Below are positions 44,053-52,933 of a stretch of 64,000 bases of DNA, piece by piece. The DNA is from Desulforapulum autotrophicum HRM2 (GTDB lineage: Bacteria; Desulfobacterota; Desulfobacteria; Desulfobacterales; Desulfobacteraceae). Position 1 is the first letter of the stretch, and each line of letters opens with the position of its first letter. The stretch covers positions 5,296,001-5,360,000 of the forward strand of contig NC_012108.1 in the NCBI RefSeq assembly GCF_000020365.1, read 5' to 3'. Position numbers and translations under genes: made by a program. The notes under the pieces are model-generated. The model was not told the origin of the DNA, did no database searches, and saw only the letters and a program-made list of their open reading frames with translations.

Positions 44053-45411
44053 ATGCAGAAAATGACAGGCAGAGAACGAATCATGACAGTTTTAAACAGA
44101 AAGAAAGCAGACTCCCTGCCCTGGGTCCCCTTCGCAGGTGTCCATTCAGGGTTTCTGACCGGGTACGATGCAGACGAAGTCTACCAGGACAGCGACAAAT
44201 GTTTCGAGTCTCTCAAGAAAGTCAACCAGCTCTACAAACCCGATGGCCAGCCCATCATATTTGATCTCCAGCTGGAGGCGGAAATCCTGGGATGTGAACT
44301 GCTCTGGGCCAAAGATTCGCCCCCCACAGTCATCACTCATCCCCTGGCAGACACCAAGGAAATCCCCACCAAGATCCCGTCACCGGCTGAGGGAAGGCTG
44401 CCCATGGAGCTCGACGTCATGCGACGCATGAAGGCGGAGTTCGGAGAAACTACCGCTCTTTACGGTCTGATCACCGGTCCCTTCACCCTGGCCCTCCACC
44501 TGCGGGGAACCAACATCTTCATGGACATGATGACCGATGCCGGTTACATGCACAGACTCCTTAACTACTGTGCAGAGGTGGCTGTCACCATTGCCGGATA
44601 TACCCTTGACACGGGAATGGATGTGGTGGCGCTGGTGGACCCGATGATCTCTCAGATCTCGCCGGCCCATTTTGAGGAGTACATGGCCCTGCCCTTCAAG
44701 CGGGTCTTTGATTATATCCGGGAGCGGGGCGCCAAATCCTCGTTTTTTGTCTGCGGAAACGCCACACAAAAGTTGGATGCCATGTGCCGCACCGGCTGTG
44801 ACTCCATATCGGTGGACGAAAACGTGGACCTGGCCAAGGCCAAGAGGATCTGTGACATCCACGATGTGGTACTGGGCGGAAACATCCCTTTGACCACCGC
44901 CATGCTCTTCGGTACCCAGCAGGACAACATGAAGGCCGTGGTGGATCTCATCGACTCCGTGGAGACAAAGCACAACCTTATCATCGCTCCCGGGTGCGAC
45001 ATGCCCTACGCCACCCCCATAGAGAATGTGCTCGCCGCGGAACAGGCCGTACACAACACGGCATCGGTACGGGAGATGGTGAAAAACTACGAAGTCACCG
45101 AAGCAGAGTTCACTGGGGAACTGCCGGATTACGACAACCTGGACAAACCCCTGGTCGAAGTCTTTACCCTGGATTCTGTGGCCTGCGCTGCCTGCACTTA
45201 CATGCTGGCCGTGGGCATGGACGCCCAGGCGGAATTCGGTGAAGAGATCGATGTGGTGGAGCACAAGTACACCCTTCCCGAAAACATTGCCCGCTGTCGC
45301 ATCATGGGTGTCAAGCAGCTGCCCTCCATCTATATCAATGGTGAACTCAAGCACTCGTCGATCATCCCCTCCCAGCAAGAACTCTTCACTGAAATCAGGG
45401 AGGTATTATGA
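44053..45411 (+). CDS. UroD-family (MtaA-like) methyltransferase fused to a thioredoxin-like domain
   Basis: A 452-residue protein. Residues 1-340 have the uroporphyrinogen decarboxylase fold in the form of corrinoid:thiol methyltransferases: MTGRERIMTVLNRKKADSLPW, GLITGPFTLALHLRG, and a possible zinc site in SSFFVCGNATQ and IIAPGCDMPYATP. Residues about 370-450 add a thioredoxin-like fold with a CxxC (Cys378-Ala-Ala-Cys381) and a cis-Pro-type segment GVKQLPSIYINGE. MtaA-type enzymes move a methyl group from a corrinoid protein to a thiol. The fused redox domain suggests thiol reduction, metal delivery or self-contained methyl acceptance (inference). RBS AAGGAG at 7 nt; the CobW-like gene overlaps by 4 nt. 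Confidence 0.85.
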   Translation: MQKMTGRERIMTVLNRKKADSLPWVPFAGVHSGFLTGYDADEVYQDSDKCFESLKKVNQLYKPDGQPIIFDLQLEAEILGCELLWAKDSPPTVITHPLADTKEIPTKIPSPAEGRLPMELDVMRRMKAEFGETTALYGLITGPFTLALHLRGTNIFMDMMTDAGYMHRLLNYCAEVAVTIAGYTLDTGMDVVALVDPMISQISPAHFEEYMALPFKRVFDYIRERGAKSSFFVCGNATQKLDAMCRTGCDSISVDENVDLAKAKRICDIHDVVLGGNIPLTTAMLFGTQQDNMKAVVDLIDSVETKHNLIIAPGCDMPYATPIENVLAAEQAVHNTASVREMVKNYEVTEAEFTGELPDYDNLDKPLVEVFTLDSVACAACTYMLAVGMDAQAEFGEEIDVVEHKYTLPENIARCRIMGVKQLPSIYINGELKHSSIIPSQQELFTEIREVL

Positions 45412-46307
45412 CACTCTATATTTTTCTCAGCGGATTTCTCGGATCAGGAAAGACCACCCTTCTCAACACCCTTCTCAAAACCTACAAAGGAATGAGGATC
45501 GGGGTCATCGTGAACGACTTCGGCGAAATGGGAATAGACACATCCCTCATTGACACCTTTGACCTGGAAGAAGAAATCCAGGAACTCAAGGCTGGACAAA
45601 TCTTCTGCTCCTGCCTCTCCGGCTCCTTTGTAAAATCGGTCCTGGCCTACAGGGAAATAAAACCCGAACTGCTCATCGTGGAGTGCTCCGGCCTGGCCAA
45701 GCCCTCCGGCCTCAGGGATATCACGCGGGCCATAGACCTCGAAGCCCCGGGAGAATTCACCTGCGGCGGGATGGTCTGCCTCGTGGACGGGGAGCGCCAC
45801 ATGCAGATGGAACAAAGCCTCATGGTACTCACCGAGCAGATGGAGGCCAGCGACGTACTTTTGATCACCAAGGCAGACCTCCTGGAGACACCTGCCAGGG
45901 ATGAACTGTTCCTCCATCTGACCCAACGTTACCCCTTCAAGGAGATTCTCTTCTCAACCCGTGGAAAATTCGACGGCGATCTTCTTGACCTCCTCGCCAA
46001 ACGCCGTGATGCTTACCTCTCCCTGGACACCGACCGGTTCAACGGATGGGGCAAGAAAGGGCGGCCCACATCCTTTGTCATAACCCCCCACCGGAGAACG
46101 GCCAGGGAAATGCACCAAAGCCTGACACCTTACCTGGGCAGACTCTACCGTATCAAGGGAGAGGTGGAAACCACCGACCGCGGTTCCCTCTTTTTTGACG
46201 GAACCTCAGCCGGTATTGAGATGCGCAAGCCCCCGCGCCATATGGATCCGGGCCTGGTGGTCATCACCCATGACCAGAACCTGCAGTTCGAACTGGGCTT
46301 TCTCTAA
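45408..46307 (+). CDS. CobW/COG0523-family GTPase
   Basis: A 299-residue G3E P-loop GTPase. Motifs: Walker A GFLGSGKT (9-16), NDFGEMGID (38-44), CSCL in the position of the family CxCC metal site (Cys67, Cys69, then Leu70), ECSGLAKPS (Walker B region) and ITKADLL (guanine specificity). Loss of the third Cys makes metal binding different from classical COG0523 chaperones. Such GTPases deliver metals or help activate corrinoid proteins. It overlaps the UroD gene (ATGA), so it most likely serves that enzyme. A C-terminal CobW_C-like domain (about 210-299) is short. Confidence 0.87.
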   Translation: MTLYIFLSGFLGSGKTTLLNTLLKTYKGMRIGVIVNDFGEMGIDTSLIDTFDLEEEIQELKAGQIFCSCLSGSFVKSVLAYREIKPELLIVECSGLAKPSGLRDITRAIDLEAPGEFTCGGMVCLVDGERHMQMEQSLMVLTEQMEASDVLLITKADLLETPARDELFLHLTQRYPFKEILFSTRGKFDGDLLDLLAKRRDAYLSLDTDRFNGWGKKGRPTSFVITPHRRTAREMHQSLTPYLGRLYRIKGEVETTDRGSLFFDGTSAGIEMRKPPRHMDPGLVVITHDQNLQFELGFL

Positions 46308-46342
46308 AAAGTTACCATTGGTTGAGAAAAAGCCCCCAGCCT

Positions 46343-46367
46343 GATACCGGTACAGAATACCGGTATC
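46343..46367 (+). terminator. Hairpin after the UroD/CobW operon
   Basis: GATACCGGTA (46343-46352) and TACCGGTATC (46358-46367) form a perfect 10-bp stem with loop CAGAA, extended outward by AGCCT/GGGCCT pairs. It lies 35 nt after the stop; no T-run follows. It may end or protect the transcript. Confidence 0.5.
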
Positions 46368-46614
46368 GGGCCTGGTCACGTCGGGTTCCGGTCTCCCTCC
46401 CTGGGTAAACATCTGACTGAATAGCTCTTCGCCAAGTAGGGATTTTTATCTTTCTCATTTTATGATATTTTATCCATGGGAATTCGGATATCTATTCTCC
46501 AGGCTATTTGTACCCTGCACTGGGTGTAAAACTGCTTTAAAGCTTAAGATGACAATATCGTGGCAGATATGAATTAAAAGAGAGAAGATTACAAGGGGGG
46601 GAGGTTAAAGAATC

Positions 46615-46695
46615 ATGTCAAAATTACGAAAAGGCTCACAATGGGACCCAAAGATTTCCGTTAGATTGGTAGAAGAATTAACGATGAAGTTTTGA
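46615..46695 (+). other. Very short open frame with a strong ribosome-binding site, possibly a gene remnant
   Basis: ATG 46615 opens a 26-residue frame (MSKLRKGSQWDPKISVRLVE...) preceded by GGGGGGGAGGT. It ends 24 nt before the Sir2 gene. It may be a leader peptide of the Sir2 operon or the start of a destroyed gene; I do not recognise it. The remaining sequence between 46308 and 46719 has no gene. Confidence 0.25.
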
Positions 46696-46719
46696 AAGAC
46701 GTTCATCCTAGGGGTGACA

Positions 46720-47556
46720 ATGACATTTGAAAATCTTTTGAAAGCGTTCATGGATGGCAATGGCCGATTGACGGTGCTGAGCGGTGCCGGGATATCCGCC
46801 GAGAGCGGCATCCCCACCTTCAGAGGCCCTGAAGGTTACTGGACCATTGGTTCCCGGGAATATCGGCCAGAAGAGATGGCCACCCACGCCATGTTCTCCC
46901 GGGACCCCTGGGAGGTGTGGGCATGGTATCTTTATCGACGAACCGTCTGTGCCAGTGCTGCTCCCAACCACGGACACCGGGCCATTGTGGAAATGGAGGC
47001 TTTGTTGGGCGATCGATTCCGCCTGGTGACCCAGAACGTGGACGGACTGCATCTTAATGCGGGCAACAGTCCGTCCAGAACCTTTCAGATTCACGGGAAC
47101 CTCAATTTCATGAGATGCGCCCAGGGCTGTTGCAACACGCTTTTTCCCTTTCCCGATCAGGTGGAATATAAGAAGAAAAATCAGGCGGTCACCCCGGTGG
47201 AAAAAGAGCTGTTGCGCTGTCCCCGGTGCCGGGGTCTTGCCCGTCCCCATGTGTTGTGGTTTGACGAATACTATGATGAAGCCCTGTTCCAGGCGGAAAC
47301 AGCCTTTCAATGGGCCATTACCACGGATCTGCTGGTGGTGGTGGGTACCGCCGGAGCCACCACTCTGCCCATGCACATCGGCCATATGATTTTTAAAAAC
47401 CCCCGGGCGATTCTGGTGGACATCAATATAACGGACAACCCCTTTCGTACCCTTGCCCGAAATCATCCCAGGGGGGTGGTGCTGGACGGCCCGGCCGGCG
47501 ACCATTTAAATAAGATGGTTTCCACCTGGAAGAACCATGCTCTATCCATCCGATAG
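46720..47556 (+). CDS. Sir2-family NAD-dependent protein deacylase
   Basis: A 278-residue sirtuin. Motifs: GAGISAESGIPTFRG (22-36), TQNVDGLH (about 106) and IHGNL with the catalytic His (about 124). Four zinc-binding cysteines occur as C-x4-C (CAQGCC) and CPRC near 130-170. GTAGATTLPM and DINITDNP complete the NAD pocket. Sirtuins remove acetyl or other acyl groups from lysine using NAD. I chose ATG 46720 with AGGGG at 7 nt; a GTG at 46714 is also in frame. It is followed 18 nt later by the GNAT-nitrilase gene, an arrangement suggesting linked acyl-transfer chemistry. Confidence 0.92.
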   Translation: MTFENLLKAFMDGNGRLTVLSGAGISAESGIPTFRGPEGYWTIGSREYRPEEMATHAMFSRDPWEVWAWYLYRRTVCASAAPNHGHRAIVEMEALLGDRFRLVTQNVDGLHLNAGNSPSRTFQIHGNLNFMRCAQGCCNTLFPFPDQVEYKKKNQAVTPVEKELLRCPRCRGLARPHVLWFDEYYDEALFQAETAFQWAITTDLLVVVGTAGATTLPMHIGHMIFKNPRAILVDINITDNPFRTLARNHPRGVVLDGPAGDHLNKMVSTWKNHALSIR

Positions 47557-47574
47557 CCTTCCCATCAAAGGAGT

Positions 47575-49134
47575 ATGAACAGTAATATGAGCACTGAAAC
47601 AACCCACAAACTGAATCTGCGGAACCTGACAATAGAGGATTATGATGCTGTCCGTCAAATCAGCGCCAAGGTCTACAAAGGATTATCTGCTCCGTGGACG
47701 GAAAAGGAGATCAACAACCTTATCAACCGCTTCGGTGAAGGTCAGATCTGCATTGAAGACAAAGGAAAAGCGGTGGCGGTGGCATTATCCATCACAATTA
47801 CCTTCAGCCTGTTTGGAAAACACCACACCTATGACCAGATTACCGGAAAGGGGACGTTCAGATCCCATGACCCGGAGGGAGACTACCTCTATGGAATCGA
47901 GGTTTTTGTGGATCCAGATTATCGTGGTATGCGACTGGGACGGCGACTGTATGATGCTCGAAAAGAGTTGGCCGTCAGCCTGAACCTCAAAGGGATTCTT
48001 CTTGGCGGCAGGATTCCCGGGTATAAGGAATACGCCCATCACATGTCAGCACAGGCATATATTTTAAAGGTTCAAAACAGGGAAGTGGTGGATAATGTAC
48101 TCACCTTTCAACTTTCCAATGACTTTCATGTGCTCAATCTTCTTGACAACTACTGGCTTGAAGACCGTCATTCCCGGGGAAATGCCGTGCTGCTTGAATG
48201 GCTGAATATTTATTATCAAAAAAAAACACGCCTCATCGGAGGAACCAAATCCATTGCCAGGGTGAGCGTGGTCCAATGGCAGATGCGCCGGTTTGTATCC
48301 TTTGACGATTTCATGCAGCAGGTGGAATTTTTTGTAGATACCGTATCAGATTATAAATCTGACATTGTCCTTTTTCCAGAATTGTTCAATGCCCCGTTGA
48401 TCCATACGTACAAAGAAAAAAGTCCATCAGAGGCCATGATGATGCTGGCTGAACATACTGAAAATATGCGGACAGCCATGGTGGAGATGGCACTGAGCTA
48501 CAATATCAACATTGTGACTGGCAGCGTGCCTGCCATCAGCACCAGCGGGGATCTGATGAATGTGGCCTATCTGTGCCGACGTGACGGCACCTGGGACTGT
48601 CAAGAAAAACTGCATATCACCCCTGATGAGGAGATTCACTGGAATTTTACCGGTGGAAATAAACTCAAGGTATTTGAAACCGATGTTGGAAAAATCGGCA
48701 TTTTAATCTGTTATGATGTGGAGTTTCCGGAACTGGCAAGGCTTCAAACCGAAAAAGGTATGAAAATTTTACTGGTACCGTTCTGGACCGATACCCGAAA
48801 CGGCTACCTCAGGGTGCGCCGCTGCGCCCAGGCACGGGCCATTGAAAATGAGTGCTATGTGGCCATTTCCGGCAGTGTCGGCAATATCCCAAAGGTTGAA
48901 ACCATGGGAATTCAGTATTCCCAGGCCGCCATCTTTACTCCGTCCGACTTTTCCTTTCCCCACGATGCCATCGCTGCCGAAGCAACCCCCGGTGTTGAAA
49001 CCACACTGATAACAGATCTGGATCTGGATCTGATCAAAGAACTGCGAGCCAAGGGAAGTGTCCGGAACATGGAAAGCCGACGAACCGATCTCTATAATCT
49101 GGTGTGGACTGCATCAGACAAATCAGGATTGTAG
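47575..49134 (+). CDS. GNAT acetyltransferase fused to a nitrilase-family amidohydrolase
   Basis: A 519-residue bifunctional protein. Residues 10-165 form a GNAT domain; DPDYRGMRLGRRLYDARKELA is the acetyl-CoA loop. Residues 225-510 form a carbon-nitrogen hydrolase with the Glu-Lys-Cys triad visible: LFPELFN (Glu, about 269), CQEKLHITPDE (Lys, about 344) and ILICYDVEFPE (Cys, about 380). Such fusions are widespread but their substrate is mostly unknown; amide hydrolysis plus acetyl transfer on a small amine is one idea. ATG 47575 is 1 nt from AAAGGAG, whereas in-frame ATG 47587 is 13 nt away; either may start it. Confidence 0.88.
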   Translation: MNSNMSTETTHKLNLRNLTIEDYDAVRQISAKVYKGLSAPWTEKEINNLINRFGEGQICIEDKGKAVAVALSITITFSLFGKHHTYDQITGKGTFRSHDPEGDYLYGIEVFVDPDYRGMRLGRRLYDARKELAVSLNLKGILLGGRIPGYKEYAHHMSAQAYILKVQNREVVDNVLTFQLSNDFHVLNLLDNYWLEDRHSRGNAVLLEWLNIYYQKKTRLIGGTKSIARVSVVQWQMRRFVSFDDFMQQVEFFVDTVSDYKSDIVLFPELFNAPLIHTYKEKSPSEAMMMLAEHTENMRTAMVEMALSYNINIVTGSVPAISTSGDLMNVAYLCRRDGTWDCQEKLHITPDEEIHWNFTGGNKLKVFETDVGKIGILICYDVEFPELARLQTEKGMKILLVPFWTDTRNGYLRVRRCAQARAIENECYVAISGSVGNIPKVETMGIQYSQAAIFTPSDFSFPHDAIAAEATPGVETTLITDLDLDLIKELRAKGSVRNMESRRTDLYNLVWTASDKSGL

Positions 49135-49177
49135 AAATTCGGGGCTTTTTGCTGAAACTCGAAAATTCCGAATTTCT
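49133..49177. terminator. Inverted repeat between convergent genes
   Basis: AGAAATTCGG (49133-49142) and CCGAATTTCT (49168-49177) are perfect 10-bp arms around a 25-nt loop with internal T5 and A4 tracts. It begins at the stop of the GNAT-nitrilase gene and may terminate it. The rest of 49178-49308 holds no gene. Confidence 0.45.
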
Positions 49178-49308
49178 TTAGACGTAATTAACCTGTTTTG
49201 GAATCTTTTTGATATATTAATTCGATTTACCCCATGTTTTCCATGTTTTAAGGAAAAAAGACCCATTAGAGGGCAGCATCTCCATGGGGCACTTTCGCCA
49301 AGAGCAGA

Positions 49309-51003
49309 CTATGTTCCATATCTTTCCATAAAGGTTTTTTCAGCCTCCACCGTACCGACGAGAATGAGCGCATCTGTTTTTTCAAGGGGGGTGAACGGAT
49401 CTGGGTTGAGGATCAACCCCTCCTCCCGGGTGATGGCCACCACAGAGCACCCGGTCTTCTCCCGCACCTGGTTCTCGACCAGGGACTTTCCCCCGAGGTT
49501 TTGTGCTGTGGCCTTGAAGATGCTGAGCCCTTCCACCATCATGAGCACCTGCTCCTTGCTGAGCAGATTAACGATGGTATTGGCGGCCATGGAGGCAAAA
49601 GACATGACAAGATCTGCCCCGGCCCGGTGAAGCTTGGCCACGGACCGTTCACTGTTGGCCCGGCTGATGATCTGGACGTCCGGCCGCAGCTGGCGGCAGT
49701 AAATGGTCAGATAGACATTCATGTCGTCATTGTGGGTGGTGATGATGACGGATCGGGCTTTGCCTATACCTGCTTTTTGCAGGATATCTATATCGGCGGC
49801 ATTTCCATGGATGTAGTTCTCCCTCTCCAGGGTCCGTGTGGGACTTTTTTCCACAATTTTGTAGGGAATCTTCTGCTCTTTAAGGGCACCTGCCGCTGCC
49901 TTCCCCACCCGGCCCCCGCCGAGAATCAGGGCCGGAAACTCATGGGAGAACTTTTTACTGCTGATGGAAAAATGGTGGTCAAATGCTTCCAGCTGCTCGG
50001 CAGACCCGGCCAGCACCAGGACGGTGGAGGCGGTGATCAGGGTATTGGGACCCGTGGCTTCAAACTTCCCCCTCTCCCACATACCGACCACCGTCACCCC
50101 GGTTTTTTCCCGAAGCCGTGTCGCAACCAGAGTTTTCCCTTCCAAAGCGGTTCTCATGGCAGGGGCCTCGGCAATGAGAAGCTGTTCGTGCCGCCACAGG
50201 ATGTTGGCCCCCATGTTCACCCCCAGTACCCTACGCCCCAGTGATTTTCCCAGCATCTTGCTGAATTGGAAAATATGGTTGCTGCCGGCAAATTCCAGAA
50301 TATCCAGGGAGTGCGCCTTGTCGGCAGAGGTGACAATGGGAATTTCCCTGCAGATCTCCCGGATGGTAAAAGCAATCCCTGTATTGACCATGTCATCATG
50401 GGTGGCCACCACCATGGCGGCATTCTGCACCTGAAGCCGGCGATAGGTGTCAGGGTCCCCATAATCCCCAAACACGGTTTTATACCCCAGGTTGTGCAGT
50501 TCCAGGGCTTGTTGCAGGTCATCCACCAGAATCACATACTCATATTTATGGAAAATCAGTTTTTTGATAAGGTTGGTGGTGATGGGATCCAGGGCTGTCA
50601 AAATGATATGATTTTTGGTCTCCGGCGGAAGCTCCCTGGGGGTTTTTGCCCGGGACTGGGCCTCCAGCCAGGGGGCGTAGAAAAACTGGATAAAGGTAAA
50701 GGGGAGCATGACCAGCAGGTAGACGATCCCGGTGAGCAGCACAATAATGGAAAAGACCAGGCCGATATCACTGGTAAAGGTGATGTCCCCAAACCCCAGG
50801 GTGGACATGACGGTCAGCGACCAGTAAAATCCGGTGATCCATGAGTACTCCTTGCCCTCCAGCAGCATGAGGACGTGGAACATCACACTGTAAACAGTGA
50901 CAATCACCACAAGAACCAGAAAAAATCTCACCAGCAGAAATACATTTCTTCTGGAGGTGTTGTTGCCGAAAAAATAGGCCAGCTGGGGAATTACGGTTTT
51001 CAT
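49309..51003 (-). CDS. Potassium channel-like protein with two RCK (TrkA) modules
   Basis: A 564-residue inner-membrane protein. Two transmembrane helices (about 22-45 and 80-105) flank a pore loop with the filter TLGFGD (68-73). Two complete RCK modules follow, each a TrkA-N Rossmann part plus a TrkA-C part: the first begins NHIILTALDP near 130, the second ALILGGGRVGKAAAGAL near 345. Most RCK channels carry one module per subunit and form an octameric ring; here a tetramer would suffice. It would gate K+ flux in response to ligands or redox state. ATG 51003 is chosen; the frame extends to 51048 only with TTG. Confidence 0.87.
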   Translation of the reverse strand: MKTVIPQLAYFFGNNTSRRNVFLLVRFFLVLVVIVTVYSVMFHVLMLLEGKEYSWITGFYWSLTVMSTLGFGDITFTSDIGLVFSIIVLLTGIVYLLVMLPFTFIQFFYAPWLEAQSRAKTPRELPPETKNHIILTALDPITTNLIKKLIFHKYEYVILVDDLQQALELHNLGYKTVFGDYGDPDTYRRLQVQNAAMVVATHDDMVNTGIAFTIREICREIPIVTSADKAHSLDILEFAGSNHIFQFSKMLGKSLGRRVLGVNMGANILWRHEQLLIAEAPAMRTALEGKTLVATRLREKTGVTVVGMWERGKFEATGPNTLITASTVLVLAGSAEQLEAFDHHFSISSKKFSHEFPALILGGGRVGKAAAGALKEQKIPYKIVEKSPTRTLERENYIHGNAADIDILQKAGIGKARSVIITTHNDDMNVYLTIYCRQLRPDVQIISRANSERSVAKLHRAGADLVMSFASMAANTIVNLLSKEQVLMMVEGLSIFKATAQNLGGKSLVENQVREKTGCSVVAITREEGLILNPDPFTPLEKTDALILVGTVEAEKTFMERYGT

Positions 51004-51163
51004 GGTCAGCCGCTCGTACCTCTTCCTCTCATTCGTGTGGTCCGGCAATGGGAGTGCCCATCACCTCATTTGCCGGATACGAATACCGTACCCTTTAAAT
51101 CAATCACTCTGGTGATCTATATGACTAAAGGCCTTCCTGTGCATGTCCATTTAAAAATTCGCA

Positions 51164-51200
51164 CAAAGCCACAAAAAGGATCATAGCCTTTGTGGCTTTG
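51164..51200 (-). terminator. Terminator hairpin of the RND efflux operon
   Basis: CAAAGCCACAAA (51164-51175) and TTTGTGGCTTTG (51189-51200) are perfect 12-bp arms with a 13-nt loop. On the minus strand the stem is followed by TGCGAATTTTTAAA with a T5 tract. It lies 255 nt after the stop of the outer-membrane protein gene, in the gap 51004-51454, which also holds the repeat-end motif at 51388-51403. Confidence 0.55.
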
Positions 51201-51387
51201 CACGAAAATAATATTTATATCCTGCAACCCAATCTGGATGAAACCTTTGAAAAATGATGGTCAATTTCCAGGTTAAAATCATAGATATTTTTATCAAAAA
51301 CCCAGGGGATTTACAATGGAATTCCCAGATCCATGGAAGATCAGAACCGGCAGGGGAATCTCCTGCTGCCGGTCAAATTATTCTTAA

Positions 51388-51403
51388 CTCAACTTTCAGA
51401 CTT
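51388..51403 (+). repeat. Solitary copy of the repeat-end motif
   Basis: CTCAACTTTCAGACTT differs from the right end of the 61352-61523 element at one of 16 positions. No inverted partner is visible nearby. Confidence 0.45.
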
Positions 51404-51454
51404 AAGCATTGGTGGAAGAAAAATTTTACGAACCTGCCTTCTGTTGACCCTTAT

Positions 51455-52813
51455 TTATTGTTTATCGATTGTGCCCGCTGCCAGTTCAAGGTGTGCCATG
51501 GCAGCCCGATAGTCGTGGATGGCCTTAAGATGATGGGTCAGGCTCTGTTGTACCAGAACATCAGCGTCCAGGAGATCTGTGATGGTGAAAAGACCGTTGT
51601 TATACCTATTTTTAACGATTCGAAGCGATTCCCTGGACTGACCAATGGCCGCCTGGGCCACCTGGATGCGTTTCCAGGCACTTTGTGCACTGAAAAAGGC
51701 CTGGCGGGTCTCACCGCAGATACGCTGGTCCATGGCCTGGATTGTGGCGTTGATCTGTTTCAGATTCAGATCTGCTTCCCGGATGGCTGACGAAATTCGG
51801 CCACCGGTGAACAGGGTAAGGGATGCCACGGCACCCACGGTGTAGTTGTTGCCGGAATCACTGAAATCCTCGGTGTTGATTTCATAGTTTCCGGAAAGAC
51901 GCACCGAGGGCAGACGGGCCGCCCTGGATTTATCGATCTCTTTTTCGGCAATGCGCTTCTGGGCCATGAGCTGTTTCAGGTCCGGCCTGTGGGACAGGGC
52001 TTTACTGATCCAGTCGTCCAGGGTGCCGGGCATGGGGGCTCCGGCTTCCAGGGGGGTTGTCAGAGTTTTGTCCAGGTTCCCGGCGCCTCCCATGGCAATG
52101 TTGAGCATGCATCTGGCAATGTCGGTCTGGCTTCTGCTTTCAGCCAGCTGCTGCTCCAGATCGGCAATGTGTACCTGGGCCCGGAGCAGGTCACTTTTGG
52201 CCACAAAACCCCCGTCATACCGGGATTGTACCATCTTGAGGTGGGCCCGGGCCGTTTCCAGAATTTGACCAACGACAATGTGATTTTCCCGGACAAGCAG
52301 GGTACGAAGATAGGCAGTTATGGTATTGGCAATGACCTGCTGGCGGATACGTTCCTGTAAAAAAGCTGTAGCCTCCTGGTTGAGGTTCGCCTGCTGCACC
52401 CCGTACCAGGTCTGACCGCTGTCATACACCGGCCAGTCAACGGCAACGCGGGTTGCGTAGTTGGTAATGGCATCCGGATCATTAAGGCTGTCGGGATAAA
52501 AATCCTGGGTCGTGATGACTTCCTGGTTGAGGCGGGTACCAAAGGCCCACATGGGGTTGGTGGTTCGGTTCACCTGCTCCATAAACTGCACCTGGGGAAG
52601 CGCTCCGGAACGGGCCTGGACAACCTTCTCCCCGGCGGAATGGGTCCTGAACTGGGCGGCCTGGAGTCCAGGGTTCAGGGAAATGGCCGTGTCCACGGCC
52701 TGGGCAAGGGTAAGATCCGCTGCCAGATTCTGGGGGGGAAAGACCATGAACCCTGCCAGTATCAGCCATATTAACCAGGGCAGCCCCTTGTTCGTTTTAA
52801 AAAGTTGCATCAT
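51455..52813 (-). CDS. TolC-family outer-membrane efflux protein
   Basis: A 452-residue exported protein with a signal peptide (about 1-32, ending NLAA) and two OEP repeats of long coiled-coil helices: LTLAQAVDTAISLNPGLQAA opens the first, and KSRAARLPSVRLSGNYEIN near 280 the second. It provides the outer-membrane channel for the RND pump encoded upstream. The gene begins 120 nt after the RND stop with RBS GGAGG, so it is the last gene of a three-gene operon. Confidence 0.9.
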   Translation of the reverse strand: MMQLFKTNKGLPWLIWLILAGFMVFPPQNLAADLTLAQAVDTAISLNPGLQAAQFRTHSAGEKVVQARSGALPQVQFMEQVNRTTNPMWAFGTRLNQEVITTQDFYPDSLNDPDAITNYATRVAVDWPVYDSGQTWYGVQQANLNQEATAFLQERIRQQVIANTITAYLRTLLVRENHIVVGQILETARAHLKMVQSRYDGGFVAKSDLLRAQVHIADLEQQLAESRSQTDIARCMLNIAMGGAGNLDKTLTTPLEAGAPMPGTLDDWISKALSHRPDLKQLMAQKRIAEKEIDKSRAARLPSVRLSGNYEINTEDFSDSGNNYTVGAVASLTLFTGGRISSAIREADLNLKQINATIQAMDQRICGETRQAFFSAQSAWKRIQVAQAAIGQSRESLRIVKNRYNNGLFTITDLLDADVLVQQSLTHHLKAIHDYRAAMAHLELAAGTIDKQ

Positions 52814-52933
52814 CTATTCCTCCTTGCAAGCAAAAATGCCCTGGGGCATCAACGGCACTATAATCATTCCATGGACCCATCACCAAAAACCCTGCCCCCC
52901 CATTCCTGGGCCTTTGAATAATCGACAAGATAA

